Assembly: GCF_937924975.1 (NCBI RefSeq) | Contig: NZ_CALEYG010000006.1 | Coordinates: 1 to 46,804 of the forward strand | Source of the DNA: an uncultured Stomatobaculum sp. | GTDB lineage: Bacteria; Bacillota; Clostridia; Lachnospirales; Lachnospiraceae | Reading direction: 5' to 3' | Length of the DNA stretch: 46,804 nt | Shown here: positions 34,601-42,969 of the stretch, piece by piece | Layout: each line of letters opens with the position of its first letter | How positions within the stretch are numbered: the stretch's first letter is position 1 | Program-made: the position numbers and the translations under genes | The notes under the pieces: generated by a model | What the model was told of the DNA's origin: nothing | Database searches by the model: none | Seen by the model: the letters and a program-made list of their open reading frames with translations, nothing else

Positions 34601-34691
34601 AAAGTACAAATATTTTTTGTTTGAACCCTCAAATAGCGGCAACGACAGCATTTCACTTCGGTGGAAACAAGGATTTTCAGGAAAGGTATAG
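31608..34691 (+). CDS. Large cytoplasmic scaffold with zinc ribbons and fibronectin type III-like repeats
   Basis: The 1027-residue protein starts at a GTG seven bases after GGGGAG. Its N-terminus (DLFGLVGLAFDPPETNAEQV followed by charged helices) faintly recalls a J domain but has no HPD motif. Around residues 326-375 there are two zinc ribbons (IKCSYCGS, CRNCHKQ, KKCDKCGKL, SCPHCGYIF), then a helical TPR-like stretch. Residues about 529-703 look like two FN3 repeats (CRLLNVTPVSDSGVINISWN, VTYRLLR). The remainder is beta-rich. There is no signal peptide or membrane segment. It could be the co-chaperone or platform for the Hsp70 proteins; that is inference. Confidence 0.7.
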   Translation: MAEFDLFGLVGLAFDPPETNAEQVKKKIEQKKAELGSALGRETQQTNRDAIQAQIDYLDGVVAQILTPDGKKLVDSAFKPLADQKTAVELSSLTATVELLAMTGGHTVTEASIRHYKKESRLSIEHVKKVFSDAGFEIIDKDPLAAFPKFPTNVDRIYSELDALRKTKDPNPNGEDTSVVVDLYSFAAYISKDTENIALYRAMETKELWEIFAPASRKYSQRNDDLGKLCGSLSAAAKTYVFNSDENRAAYDRHLVYHSEELTKLFATMKKAPQATLLNSKFADPCIKIICNYFPDYDVALAIYNTEAGFTDNYYWPIAWVYTIKCSYCGSVSEFESEADALKANACRNCHKQLFKKCDKCGKLIPVFKDSCPHCGYIFASAALFSKFYQQAESAFRKNDFENARKYLFQAQSAAPGEKGRIDQLSVQIDKAEATLKEPINRLHQLIAERKYQTARAELGGIIKRYPSLNDSEFERIITGELSKADALFASTGRMSASQKADTCVSILMQCADHAPSLTFLRANAPAPCRLLNVTPVSDSGVINISWNRTTEQGVTYRLLRKNDGKGSTSEIDGEILLDDTTATSYVDKIVKAGRTYSYSVFAARADVFSAPLSTSGMLYADVRNCHVVQHGSSIRITWDSPENSSGATVYRMQGGQTSILSESAHGSFEDTTAQFGTTYKYRVCANYGRQDKSPGIEAVITPLVIIDSFSIRVDQVKNNIYKVTWSIKQKGIDLRIQVNNKLVAEAKSDDGSAQVSLPKDTYCTVSAAAYSGGKWLNSENRVGVNTYSACGIDKKATEIEENLISGRNGINYRIDLKIRMVGNIPSSVVGFYYTVRTSSASDRWAKADDIGKASDIQRITVDAYEKRGYIPFQDFVVNETAFFISVFTIHELNGKELVSESAKLKVERPLLANLFWSVSYGMFDGLKLHIEVEGNRPIEYVPELYLCVCDSGQFIAAYDDKNAQIMMKVPADDLDSPQKKYSRTYAVKTDVTSKYLKKYKYFLFEPSNSGNDSISLRWKQGFSGKV

Positions 34692-34699
34692 GTGTTATC

Positions 34700-35800
34700 A
34701 TGGCGAAGTTTACATGCCCCTTCTGCATTCGCGAATATGACAAGAGCAAGGTGCTATATGTCTGCCCGGATTGCGGCAAGTCCACAGACCCCGGTTGGTT
34801 TGCTCGTGAGCCGATCAAGTGCAAAACATCGGGTTGTGGAGGGTTTGCTACCCTGCGGAAATGCCCGTCCTGTGGGCAGGTTATTCCGAAAATGGCACTG
34901 GAAACGCCGAATCTTCCGTTCAGCATTGTGGGCGTTTCCAACTCTGGCAAGACCAATTATATCACGGTGATGCTGCATGAGCTGGCGCGGTCTTCGGGGC
35001 TGCGCCTTGCGTTGGGGCATCAGACCAAGTACACTCTGGATCATCAGAATATGAACCAAGATCTGATTTATGAGCAGCATACCATCCCGGAGGCTACCAG
35101 TCCGGGGGAAAATATGCCGCAGATCTGGTACATAAGGAATCTTGAGAAAAAGCGTGGCAACGATGTTCCCACCTATACGTTCACGATTTTTGACGGAGCA
35201 GGCGAAGATCACGAGAACAACCTTGACCCCACCTCCACAGTTTGCCGCTACATCAACGCTTCTAAGGCGATCCTTCTGGCGATTGATCCGCTGGTTCTTC
35301 CCAACATTCGTCGCGGCGGTTTGGTTGACGCGGACGTCATGAGGAATTCCCTCGGTGGAGCAGAGAGCGTCAGCAAGAATTCCGAAGATGTTATCAACAG
35401 CGTGGCGGCCTACATCAAAGCCGCGCGCGGGATCAAGACTACGAAGAAGTTGGATATTCCTGTGGCAGTCGTTCTGACAAAGTTCGACACCATACTGAAC
35501 CATCGGGCTTTCGGGCCGCAGGCTTTGATCAAGAAAAGCAGCCTGACCGTGAGAAACGGCATGGTCGATATTTCGGAAATTAAGCAGATTGACTCAGAGA
35601 TGCGTGACTGGCTGGAGAAGATTGGCGAGAGCGCATTTATCAACGCTTTGGACTCCCACTTCAAGGAATACTATTTATTCGGCGTATCGAGCTATGGTGC
35701 GCCTCCGGTGGATGCGGATACCTTGCCCGAGGAAATCAAGCCGCACAGGGTTCTCGATCCGATTCTCTGGTTGTTTAAACGCTATAAATTTATTGACTAA
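34700..35800 (+). CDS. Soluble zinc-ribbon GTPase
   Basis: The 366-residue protein has two zinc sites (C6, C9, C22, C25 and C41, C46, C55, C58) followed by a TRAFAC-like GTPase. G1 is GVSNSGKT at 78-85, G3 is FDGAGED and G4 is LTKFD. It ends VLDPILWLFKRYKFI, a motif shared in form with the two membrane GTPases downstream. It resembles the double-GTPase families of predicted conflict systems. I start at the ATG at 34700; an in-frame GTG at 34661 lies inside the preceding gene. Nucleotide-dependent switching is expected from intact G motifs. Confidence 0.75.
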   Translation: MAKFTCPFCIREYDKSKVLYVCPDCGKSTDPGWFAREPIKCKTSGCGGFATLRKCPSCGQVIPKMALETPNLPFSIVGVSNSGKTNYITVMLHELARSSGLRLALGHQTKYTLDHQNMNQDLIYEQHTIPEATSPGENMPQIWYIRNLEKKRGNDVPTYTFTIFDGAGEDHENNLDPTSTVCRYINASKAILLAIDPLVLPNIRRGGLVDADVMRNSLGGAESVSKNSEDVINSVAAYIKAARGIKTTKKLDIPVAVVLTKFDTILNHRAFGPQALIKKSSLTVRNGMVDISEIKQIDSEMRDWLEKIGESAFINALDSHFKEYYLFGVSSYGAPPVDADTLPEEIKPHRVLDPILWLFKRYKFID

Positions 35801-35857
35801 TTCGGTTGTTCACCGGTCTACCGGTTATCAATAACAGCGCAGACGAGGAGGAAGCGT

Positions 35858-38428
35858 ATGTATTCGGAAATCATTCATACTCGATGTGGAGACGGCATTG
35901 ATATCAAGAAAAACCAAGCTTCCGTGCCTGGCGGAGGGATTGGCGGATTTAAGGTGTATTCCTGCACGTGCAATGTAACGGACGATGATTTTGTCGATCT
36001 GCAGTTTTTGGACAAGGTTCTGAGTGAAAAGCAGTCCTATGCAGATCCGGCTTTTATGGACGATGCGTATCTGTACTATGTTCCTGATATCGGGAATCGG
36101 ATACTCGTCAATTTTCATCCGATTCATTTTGACAGAACTGTAAAAGGTGGCAGTTATCCGCGTCGCCCCGGCAATTTCATTAACCAAGGGTTCATGGGAG
36201 GGTTTGACGACCTTTATCCATATGAAACCTTTGGCAATCATTCCGTCTGGGATGCGCAGGAGCGAGGTGAAGCCTTCTACTACGAAAATGCTCCAACGCC
36301 ACTTCCCCAGCGAGACAACCTTTCGGATGAAATTGGGAATATCGGCCTTGACGATATTGCGAGCTTCGTGGCGGACGGGCGTCGCGACGTGTTGAAGAGT
36401 GCCATCGCGTTCCTCGTCGGCCAATATGATCTGCCGCCCGAGGAGAGAAAGTTCCTCGTGATTCGAGATGAGGATTCTAGGCATCTTGAATTGTGGATTG
36501 CCGCCATTGAGAGCGCGTTCTCTCCGCGAATGGCATCGGGGCTGTCCTTTGCTACGCGCCTTGATAAATTTACGAATAACAATAAGTACACCGTAAATCT
36601 GAATGGCCGCTATCAGCCGATGATCGATTTGCAGAATCCAGATCAAAAGCTGCGCTACCGTGCGATGATCGTGGGCGTTGACGGACGAGATAGAACGAAT
36701 AATGCGGCTGTGAGAGTGCTGCCAAATTCGCCTTATGTGATTTTAGACGGAAAGACCAAGACGCTGTCAGCACAGGTGGAAGCATCTAATCCATTCTATC
36801 ACTTTGTAACGGGGTTCGATGACGGGCACAGTTATTTCTGCAGGGAGTTCATGCAGACGGTGGATCTTTCGTCGCCATCAAGCGATGTGATAAAGCTGTT
36901 TGTCGCGTACTCGAAACTGGAGAGCTATGGGTCGTTCCCCGTGCTTAAGGACGTGGTCAGCGGGCTAAACACCCTCAGCCACCACCGCCTCATCAAAACA
37001 CTCTATCTTGAAAATCTCTATGAAAAGATCAAGGCAAACCTTTCCGAGTATCTAAAGGAAGATGCTGCGCTGGCGTTCTCTGTGCTGAATTGGCTGAACA
37101 AGGCAGCTGCGGTCGTCGGAGATACCGCCGCTGCAGAGAGCTTTCAGCGGATCGTCTGCCAGTCCTTTGCATCAAATGTCTTTAAATCGCCTCGGAGTGA
37201 AAAGACAGCGGAGCTTGTGGAGATCGTTGGAGCCAGCTCCTTTGTGCAGGAAGCGGCTGCTCACCTTACATCGGAGGCAACGGTTCAAGAGTTCCAAAAC
37301 TATATGCTGGCATACAAATCTGATGACTGGGTCAGATTCTCCGAGATTTTCGTAAGCAACTTACGAAATATGCGCGGCGTCAGAGAGATGCTGTCCAACT
37401 CAGCGCGAGAGGTGTTTACAAACAGCATTAAGGCTCTTTACGGCGAGAGAGACGGACAAGGTGCGCTGAAGGTCGCCGACTCCTATTACAAAATCAATCC
37501 GACAGACACTGTCGATACCCTCTTGTCGGATGCGGGAAGCTCGAGCGATGCAAACTACATCGGATTTATTCTGCAGCTGATTTGCAGAATTTCGCCGGAA
37601 ACGGTTTCCTCTGATCGCGCCCTCTCGAATTTCCGGCATCAGCTTCAAGGCTACCGCTTGGACGGCTACTTCTTCAATGTACTGGCGTTCAAAGCAAGAC
37701 AGCTTACCCGACCGCAGGAGATGGAAAGGTTTCTGGATGATGTGCTTTCCGACAGAGAATTCGCGGGAATGGACATGTCGCCCATTTTGAGTTCCTTGGA
37801 TAAAAATCTTGTCGTCTCTGACAAAGCGGCCGCTAAAGTGGCTGCGAAGATTCAAAACAATAACACCGGACGGGCGAACTGCGTTAACTCAGCGCACATC
37901 TGCGCTTTGAGCGTCATAGATGACAAGCGGTTGGCGGAGTCGGTTCTTTCTCTTGTGAACAGCTTGATTGCACAAGGCTTCCCCTCGGCCGAGGATGCAG
38001 CCTATGCCGATATGCTGATGAAAAAGCTGTTCGCCAGCAAAGTCTCGGAGGAGGTATTTGCTGTTATTGTTGAAGCCTCTGAGAGATCACGATTTTATGC
38101 GGACCGGATTGTTGGAGAAGCATTCCAATATCTGGGCAGTCGTCAGGAAGGTATTATTGGCGAGGTAATTGCCGCCGCCTCCAGAATGAACGGCGGGAAT
38201 CTTTTCAACGCTTTGGTTGAAAACTGTGCGGCTGTGAAAAAGTTCGATAAAGGAATGTCCGCAATCAGATCAACGCTGAGAACCAAAGGAGAGCAGCAAT
38301 ACTTTGCCTTAGTTGAAAGAGATGCGGCAGCGTTGCGAGATAAAAACAAAAGCGGGTCGATATTTGGGAGGTTCTTCTCGCATGGCTCATCTGGTGATTC
38401 CAAGTCTAGTCGCTGGGGAAAAAAGTAA
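35858..38428 (+). CDS. GAP1-like (GTPase-associated protein 1) large protein
   Basis: The 856-residue protein starts after GAGGAGGAAG. Its N-terminus (MYSEIIHTRCGDGIDIKKNQ, then PGGGIGGFKVYSC) and the following FHPIHFDRTVKGGSYPRRPG agree with the GAP1 N-terminal type. A domain around residues 185-250 (PEERKFLVIRDEDSRHLELW, RMASGLSFATRLDKF) corresponds to the middle part. The long C-terminal half is helical, without obvious motifs, and ends basic (SKSSRWGKK). Proteins of this kind are regularly encoded with the zinc-ribbon GTPases found on either side, so it is probably their effector or regulator. There is no membrane segment. Confidence 0.6.
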   Translation: MYSEIIHTRCGDGIDIKKNQASVPGGGIGGFKVYSCTCNVTDDDFVDLQFLDKVLSEKQSYADPAFMDDAYLYYVPDIGNRILVNFHPIHFDRTVKGGSYPRRPGNFINQGFMGGFDDLYPYETFGNHSVWDAQERGEAFYYENAPTPLPQRDNLSDEIGNIGLDDIASFVADGRRDVLKSAIAFLVGQYDLPPEERKFLVIRDEDSRHLELWIAAIESAFSPRMASGLSFATRLDKFTNNNKYTVNLNGRYQPMIDLQNPDQKLRYRAMIVGVDGRDRTNNAAVRVLPNSPYVILDGKTKTLSAQVEASNPFYHFVTGFDDGHSYFCREFMQTVDLSSPSSDVIKLFVAYSKLESYGSFPVLKDVVSGLNTLSHHRLIKTLYLENLYEKIKANLSEYLKEDAALAFSVLNWLNKAAAVVGDTAAAESFQRIVCQSFASNVFKSPRSEKTAELVEIVGASSFVQEAAAHLTSEATVQEFQNYMLAYKSDDWVRFSEIFVSNLRNMRGVREMLSNSAREVFTNSIKALYGERDGQGALKVADSYYKINPTDTVDTLLSDAGSSSDANYIGFILQLICRISPETVSSDRALSNFRHQLQGYRLDGYFFNVLAFKARQLTRPQEMERFLDDVLSDREFAGMDMSPILSSLDKNLVVSDKAAAKVAAKIQNNNTGRANCVNSAHICALSVIDDKRLAESVLSLVNSLIAQGFPSAEDAAYADMLMKKLFASKVSEEVFAVIVEASERSRFYADRIVGEAFQYLGSRQEGIIGEVIAAASRMNGGNLFNALVENCAAVKKFDKGMSAIRSTLRTKGEQQYFALVERDAAALRDKNKSGSIFGRFFSHGSSGDSKSSRWGKK

Positions 38429-38443
38429 AGGGTGCGGTGACGT

Positions 38444-40003
38444 ATGGAAGAACTGCTTGGCATTATTGTCGCGGTCTGTGTTGTAGTATGGCTGCTATAT
38501 CTGTTGGTCGAATATGTAATCATGCCCATAGCATCCGTCTTGCTAACCGTTAGCGTAGTTGTAAGCACGGGCTATGCGCTGTTTGTTTCCCTGCACAGCT
38601 TCATCTCCGCTTTCAGAGAAAATCTGAATCCATATAAGACATATGTGGATAACCACGCTGACGCAACACAGGGGATAAAGCGAAATTACTGTTTTGGCCC
38701 AGGATTTCACCAAATATCTCAGATCGTCAGCGGTGCATTCAAAAATCTGGCAGATTACCGAATCAAGCTAAAGGCATGGAAAGATAAAGCAATTCGGCAT
38801 AGCTGGATCATTGATATGTGGATATATATCGGGTACGGTCTGGCGATCTTCTGCGCACAGGTTTTAGGCTGCATCTGGGTAGGCGTCTTTTCGTTTATCC
38901 TCGCCACAGGGATCATTATTGGGATGATCGGATTTTTCCTGTTCTTCTCAATCCTCTGGCTATCCGACCGTGCTGTACTAATCAAAAATTCGATACATAC
39001 CCGTTGTCCAAACTGCAAGCGCAAATTTGTAGTTCCGACCTTTGAATGCCCCACCTGTGGGCTGGAGCACAAGAATTTGGTTCCTGGGCCATATGGCGTC
39101 ATGAAGCGTAAATGCTCATGCGACACCATTCTGGCAACTACGTTTATTGGCGGTCGATCCAAGTACAAGGCGCATTGTCCCTTTTGCGACACGGAGCTAT
39201 TTTCAAGCGGCTCCCAGCAGTACGGGATTCAGCTGGTTGGAGGGATTGGCGCGGGGAAAACCACATTCCTCGCAGCTTTTTGGAACGAATATAGAGCTTG
39301 GCTGAATCGGCTGCAGGGAATCTCCTATGAAGCAACTCCGTCTGAAGCCTTCAAAATTTTAGATGAATGGTTTGAGAGTGGAGCCGCCGAAGCGACGACG
39401 GAAACCAACGCAAGCATGTACAGTATCCTCCACTCTACTGGGAAGAATACGTCGATCCAGATGACAATGTATGATATTGCCGGAGAAGTGTTCAATTTTT
39501 CCGAAGCTGATTTGCAGCAACAGCAATTCCGCTACTGCGAGGGATTTCTGCTGGTGATTGATCCTACCGCCTCGGCAAACTATGTTTCCGAAACGATTGG
39601 GAACTTTATCAACTCTCTGGATGAGATTATGGGCAAACACGCTACAAAATCGGCGGCAGTACCGGTAGCGGCCATCATTACAAAGTCGGATTTGTACAAG
39701 CGAGAAATCGGGCTTCCACGTATCCGTGCGACATATAAGAGTGCGGAAGCATCTGCATCAGAGCCATATGCATATGCCGACCATCTCAATAACGTTTGTC
39801 GCACATTCCTTTTGGAGCATGGCTTTGATAACGCAGTGAATCTAATCGAGGCGGAGTTCTCGAATATCAGATATTTCCCGGTCAGCGCAATGGGTCACAG
39901 CATGGAAGACGGGCAATACGAGCCTTGGGGCGTCCTCGACCCGGTCTTCTGGCTGATGGGGCATGAAAACTGCCCTTTGCGTGAAATCGTAACACAATCG
40001 TGA
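38444..40003 (+). CDS. Membrane-anchored zinc-ribbon GTPase 1 (double-GTPase-like)
   Basis: The 519-residue protein has two hydrophobic segments near the N-terminus (residues 5-50) and two more around 125-170. Zinc ribbons follow (TRCPNCKRKF, FECPTCGLEH, RKCSCDT, HCPFCDTE). The GTPase domain has G1 GGIGAGKTT near 266, G3 MYDIAGE and G4 ITKSD. It ends with WGVLDPVFWL. All nucleotide-binding residues look intact, unlike the paralogue at 40694. It is probably held at the inner face of the membrane. It starts 15 bases after the GAP1-like gene. Confidence 0.75.
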   Translation: MEELLGIIVAVCVVVWLLYLLVEYVIMPIASVLLTVSVVVSTGYALFVSLHSFISAFRENLNPYKTYVDNHADATQGIKRNYCFGPGFHQISQIVSGAFKNLADYRIKLKAWKDKAIRHSWIIDMWIYIGYGLAIFCAQVLGCIWVGVFSFILATGIIIGMIGFFLFFSILWLSDRAVLIKNSIHTRCPNCKRKFVVPTFECPTCGLEHKNLVPGPYGVMKRKCSCDTILATTFIGGRSKYKAHCPFCDTELFSSGSQQYGIQLVGGIGAGKTTFLAAFWNEYRAWLNRLQGISYEATPSEAFKILDEWFESGAAEATTETNASMYSILHSTGKNTSIQMTMYDIAGEVFNFSEADLQQQQFRYCEGFLLVIDPTASANYVSETIGNFINSLDEIMGKHATKSAAVPVAAIITKSDLYKREIGLPRIRATYKSAEASASEPYAYADHLNNVCRTFLLEHGFDNAVNLIEAEFSNIRYFPVSAMGHSMEDGQYEPWGVLDPVFWLMGHENCPLREIVTQS

Positions 40004-40016
40004 GGAGGTACCCACA

Positions 40017-40328
40017 ATGGAAAAGTTCGGCTTTGTCTTAGCGACAAAGATGTTGGTCGATGGTAAGCGCAAGGTTCGGTATATGTACCATGAAATCGCC
40101 TCGAATCCGCAAGACAGCGGTTGGCGTTTCTTTTGTGGGGACGAGGATGAGGAGTATGTAAACAACCCCGAAAATATCGGTGTTTACGATATCAACACGA
40201 TCCTCGAGCTGGATAAGAGCGTCCTGCCTTACCTCAGCTGCGCAGTCGGAACCGCTTTAGAGCGGGAGGATGAGAACGCCACCTTTGTGGTGTCGAGCGG
40301 CTTCGGCGCGGATGAAGAGTGTGATTGA
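40017..40328 (+). CDS. DUF2185 / Imm33-like protein
   Basis: The 103-residue protein matches DUF2185. FGFVLATKMLVDGKRKVRYM is followed by NPQDSGWRFFCGDEDEEYV and NPENIGVYDINTILELD, the family's most conserved part. To my knowledge this family is also listed as immunity protein Imm33 in polymorphic toxin systems. It starts after GAGGAGGT and is followed two bases later by a GH-E nuclease-like gene, a typical immunity-toxin arrangement. Neutralisation of that nuclease is inferred. Confidence 0.75.
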   Translation: MEKFGFVLATKMLVDGKRKVRYMYHEIASNPQDSGWRFFCGDEDEEYVNNPENIGVYDINTILELDKSVLPYLSCAVGTALEREDENATFVVSSGFGADEECD

Positions 40329-40330
40329 TT

Positions 40331-40663
40331 ATGGCACTCCATCGTCCATATATCCGGCAAGAGGTGCGGAAAGAAGTAGAGCGCAGGGCCGAGAAAAACG
40401 AAAAGGGTCAGTTTTTGGACGCCCATACCCATAAGCCTATCGAGGGTCAGTATGATCTGGGACATAAGGCGGGACATGAACACTGGCGCGAAGCGGAGCA
40501 GGCGGAGCAAGAGGGACTCACGCAAGAGGAGTTTAATGATCGGATGAATAATCCCGATTTCTATCAGATCGAAGACCCGCACGAAAACCGATCTCATGCC
40601 CACGAGATGCCCGCCGAAGAGCAGAGTGAGGAACAGGGCGAAGAAAACGGTCAGGAGATGTGA
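40331..40663 (+). CDS. GH-E-type (HNH/ENDO VII fold) nuclease-like protein
   Basis: The 110-residue protein has the hallmark of the HNH/ENDO VII group with conserved GHE residues: QYDLGHKAGHEHWREAEQAE, then LTQEEFNDRMNNPDFYQIED and HENRSHAHE. Free N-terminal residues (RPYIRQEVRKEVERRAEKNE) are helical and basic. The C-terminal tail is very acidic and ends ENGQEM, unusual for a toxin nuclease and possibly autoinhibitory. I use the ATG at 40331; an in-frame TTG lies six bases earlier. In toxins this domain cleaves nucleic acid; here it stands alone beside an immunity-like gene. Confidence 0.65.
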   Translation: MALHRPYIRQEVRKEVERRAEKNEKGQFLDAHTHKPIEGQYDLGHKAGHEHWREAEQAEQEGLTQEEFNDRMNNPDFYQIEDPHENRSHAHEMPAEEQSEEQGEENGQEM

Positions 40664-40693
40664 CCAGCAAGAAGGCAGGAGCGAGGAGTATTT

Positions 40694-42343
40694 ATGGAAG
40701 ACCTGAAAATCAAATTAGAGGAGTTATCCTATTACATTACTGCGGCCACATCCAAAATCGGAGAATGGTGGGGTGCGATCCCGCCGTTTATCCAAACTGC
40801 CCTTAAAATAGCGATGATCGTGGCCTGCATAAACATCATTTTTAGTTTGATAAAAGCCATCATCGCGAACAAATCCACATGGAAGCCAAAACCTGATTGC
40901 GAATTGATGTTCAGCTTCTCAGGCGGTTCTGGTCAATATCAGCGCAGCCATATCTACTCCGATGCGCATAAGCTCCTATTTGATAAGACGTGGTCCTACA
41001 TCAGCTTCGCAGGACTGGCGTTTCGGTTGGGGAACATAGAAAACACATCAAAGACCATAACGTTTCTGATTTCCCTGGCTTACATCCCGCTGGCGATCCT
41101 TGGCATGACAGAAATGTTGTTTCGGGCTGTGTTTGGCGTAGTATTTTATTTCATCGTCAATCTGATATATTTGCTGTTCCTCCTGTTACTGGGGATTATC
41201 AATCTGGCGTTGATGCCTATATTTAACTTGATAGACAAGTCAACATATGAAACGCAGCACTGTCCGACGTGTTACTCAACTTTCCGACTTCCGGCTTTTG
41301 AGTGCCCTCACTGCGGAAAGATTCATAATAAACTGTATCCGGGACGGTGCGGGGTGATTTGGGCTAAATGTTCATGCGGTCATTTTATTCCATGCGCATC
41401 CATGTCGAAACGGAAGAAGCTGGCTTCCTACTGCCCCAACTGTAACCAGATGCTTGCGGGCGCGAATATCAAATCACTGACTGTCCAAATTGTCGGGGGA
41501 AACTCATCCGGGAAAACAGCTTATATTGCGGCTTTCCAGCACCTTTACAGGAATGCGAATAGTGCGCAATCGGCAGGCAAAATCAAGGTTTCTCCATCGG
41601 ATGATTTTGATCTGCTGGAGACGCATTACAGAACTGGCAGAACCGAAAAATCCTCGACAGATGCTGTGCATGCGTATTATGTCCTCCATGAAGGGAGCGG
41701 CCATTCTGACCAAGGAATCGTCCTCTATGATGTCCCCGATGAAATCATTTTGAGCGAACAATATGAGCGGAACCCCTTGAACTTCGGATATAGCGATGGA
41801 GTAATCATCATTGTCGATCCGCTGAGTGTTCGCTCGGTGAGGAAAGAGTGTGAATCCGCGTTGGGAGCAGGATATGCGGACGGTTATTCTGATGACTCCA
41901 CAGAGGACATCATTATCCACTTCATCAATAAATATTCGGAGGTCGCCGGACGCAGAGCCAGAAAAATGAGCGATATGCCGGTAGCGGTTGTGATTGCCAA
42001 GGCGGATATATCTACCATTAAACAGAAAATCGGAATGGTAAAAATCAAGGCCAATTACAAATCCAATGAATCCCAGTTCAGAAATTTTGATGAGGCACGG
42101 GATACCATGTGCAGGCGCTATCTCTCTGATATCGGGTTGGCAAACTCCTTAAATAATTTGGAGAGCGTTTTTTCGCATGTTTCATATTTCCCGGTCAGCG
42201 CCATAGGACATGCCGAAAAGGAACAGGCACCCTTTGATCCGTGGGGCGTTATTGAGCCGGTCGACTGGATCGCCAGAGCAAGTCAGAACAGCATACAGAA
42301 TGTAACGAAGCAGATCGTGGGGGAGCAAAATGACATCGGTTAG
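40694..42343 (+). CDS. Membrane-anchored zinc-ribbon GTPase 2 with an altered switch motif
   Basis: The 549-residue protein parallels GTPase 1. It has an N-terminal hydrophobic segment near 35-57, a long hydrophobic region about 115-175, zinc ribbons (HCPTCYSTF, ECPHCGKIH, KCSCGHF, YCPNCNQM) and a GTPase domain with G1 GGNSSGKTA near 267. G3, however, reads LYDVPDE, so the glycine that senses the gamma phosphate is replaced by aspartate. G4 is IAKAD. It ends with WGVIEPVDWI. It may bind nucleotide without normal hydrolysis and act as a partner of GTPase 1. Confidence 0.72.
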   Translation: MEDLKIKLEELSYYITAATSKIGEWWGAIPPFIQTALKIAMIVACINIIFSLIKAIIANKSTWKPKPDCELMFSFSGGSGQYQRSHIYSDAHKLLFDKTWSYISFAGLAFRLGNIENTSKTITFLISLAYIPLAILGMTEMLFRAVFGVVFYFIVNLIYLLFLLLLGIINLALMPIFNLIDKSTYETQHCPTCYSTFRLPAFECPHCGKIHNKLYPGRCGVIWAKCSCGHFIPCASMSKRKKLASYCPNCNQMLAGANIKSLTVQIVGGNSSGKTAYIAAFQHLYRNANSAQSAGKIKVSPSDDFDLLETHYRTGRTEKSSTDAVHAYYVLHEGSGHSDQGIVLYDVPDEIILSEQYERNPLNFGYSDGVIIIVDPLSVRSVRKECESALGAGYADGYSDDSTEDIIIHFINKYSEVAGRRARKMSDMPVAVVIAKADISTIKQKIGMVKIKANYKSNESQFRNFDEARDTMCRRYLSDIGLANSLNNLESVFSHVSYFPVSAIGHAEKEQAPFDPWGVIEPVDWIARASQNSIQNVTKQIVGEQNDIG

Positions 42344-42926
42344 AAAAACATCGGGAACTACTGTAACTCTGTGCATTTTTATTGTCACCATCGTAGTTCT
42401 GACCAGATTGTCCAACAGGTGGGACAGCGATTTTATCTCTCAGATGAATCTGATTCTGAGCTCGAGACCTCGCATAGGGGCGTTTCACTCTATTGTTTTA
42501 GGTGTCTCGTTTTGGCTGCTGCTGATTGCCTCCACTTTCGATGCAGTTTTTCGCGAAAAGAAAGGGTTGGACATACTCAGCGCTTTTGGAATCCCCATCA
42601 TCTTTTCCAGTTGCATAGCAATATGGGGATTGGTCGTAATATCCTCCTATGTCGACTTGCGCTGGTTCTGGCTGTTTTACTATGTTGTCATGCTTATTTG
42701 CACGAAGCTGTCCTTTAACAAGATATCCAAGGCCAAGGGCGGCGGACCAACGAAAATCAATGATTTTTTTAAGACCCCACCATCAAAATGCGATGCAGAG
42801 GTAAGTATCGTAGATCGGTACGTTCTGTTTTCCGCTAAGGCGGTTCTGCTGGTCTTGTGGTTCCTACAAATCATTATGATCATTGCTTTTTGCGTTCAGT
42901 ACAGGGAGATTTTTCCCTTTACCTGA
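42330..42926 (+). CDS. Four-segment membrane protein of unknown function
   Basis: The 198-residue protein has hydrophobic segments near residues 9-25, 52-68, 83-105 and 111-127 and one near the C-terminus (LLVLWFLQIIMIIAFCVQY). A basic, glycine-rich loop (SKAKGGGPTKINDFFKTPP) lies between the last two. Its start overlaps the preceding GTPase gene by 14 bases and follows GTGGGGGAG, so production is coupled. I see no transporter or enzyme motif. It could help anchor or sense for the membrane GTPases. Confidence 0.65.
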   Translation: MTSVRKTSGTTVTLCIFIVTIVVLTRLSNRWDSDFISQMNLILSSRPRIGAFHSIVLGVSFWLLLIASTFDAVFREKKGLDILSAFGIPIIFSSCIAIWGLVVISSYVDLRWFWLFYYVVMLICTKLSFNKISKAKGGGPTKINDFFKTPPSKCDAEVSIVDRYVLFSAKAVLLVLWFLQIIMIIAFCVQYREIFPFT

Positions 42927-42969
42927 TATACCAATACTGTCATCAGCTTATTAGAGAGGAGGTCGATTC

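Noticed and set aside
31608..34691. Surface adhesin because of FN3-like repeats
   Set aside because: There is no signal peptide, sorting motif or membrane segment, and zinc ribbons indicate a cytoplasmic protein.
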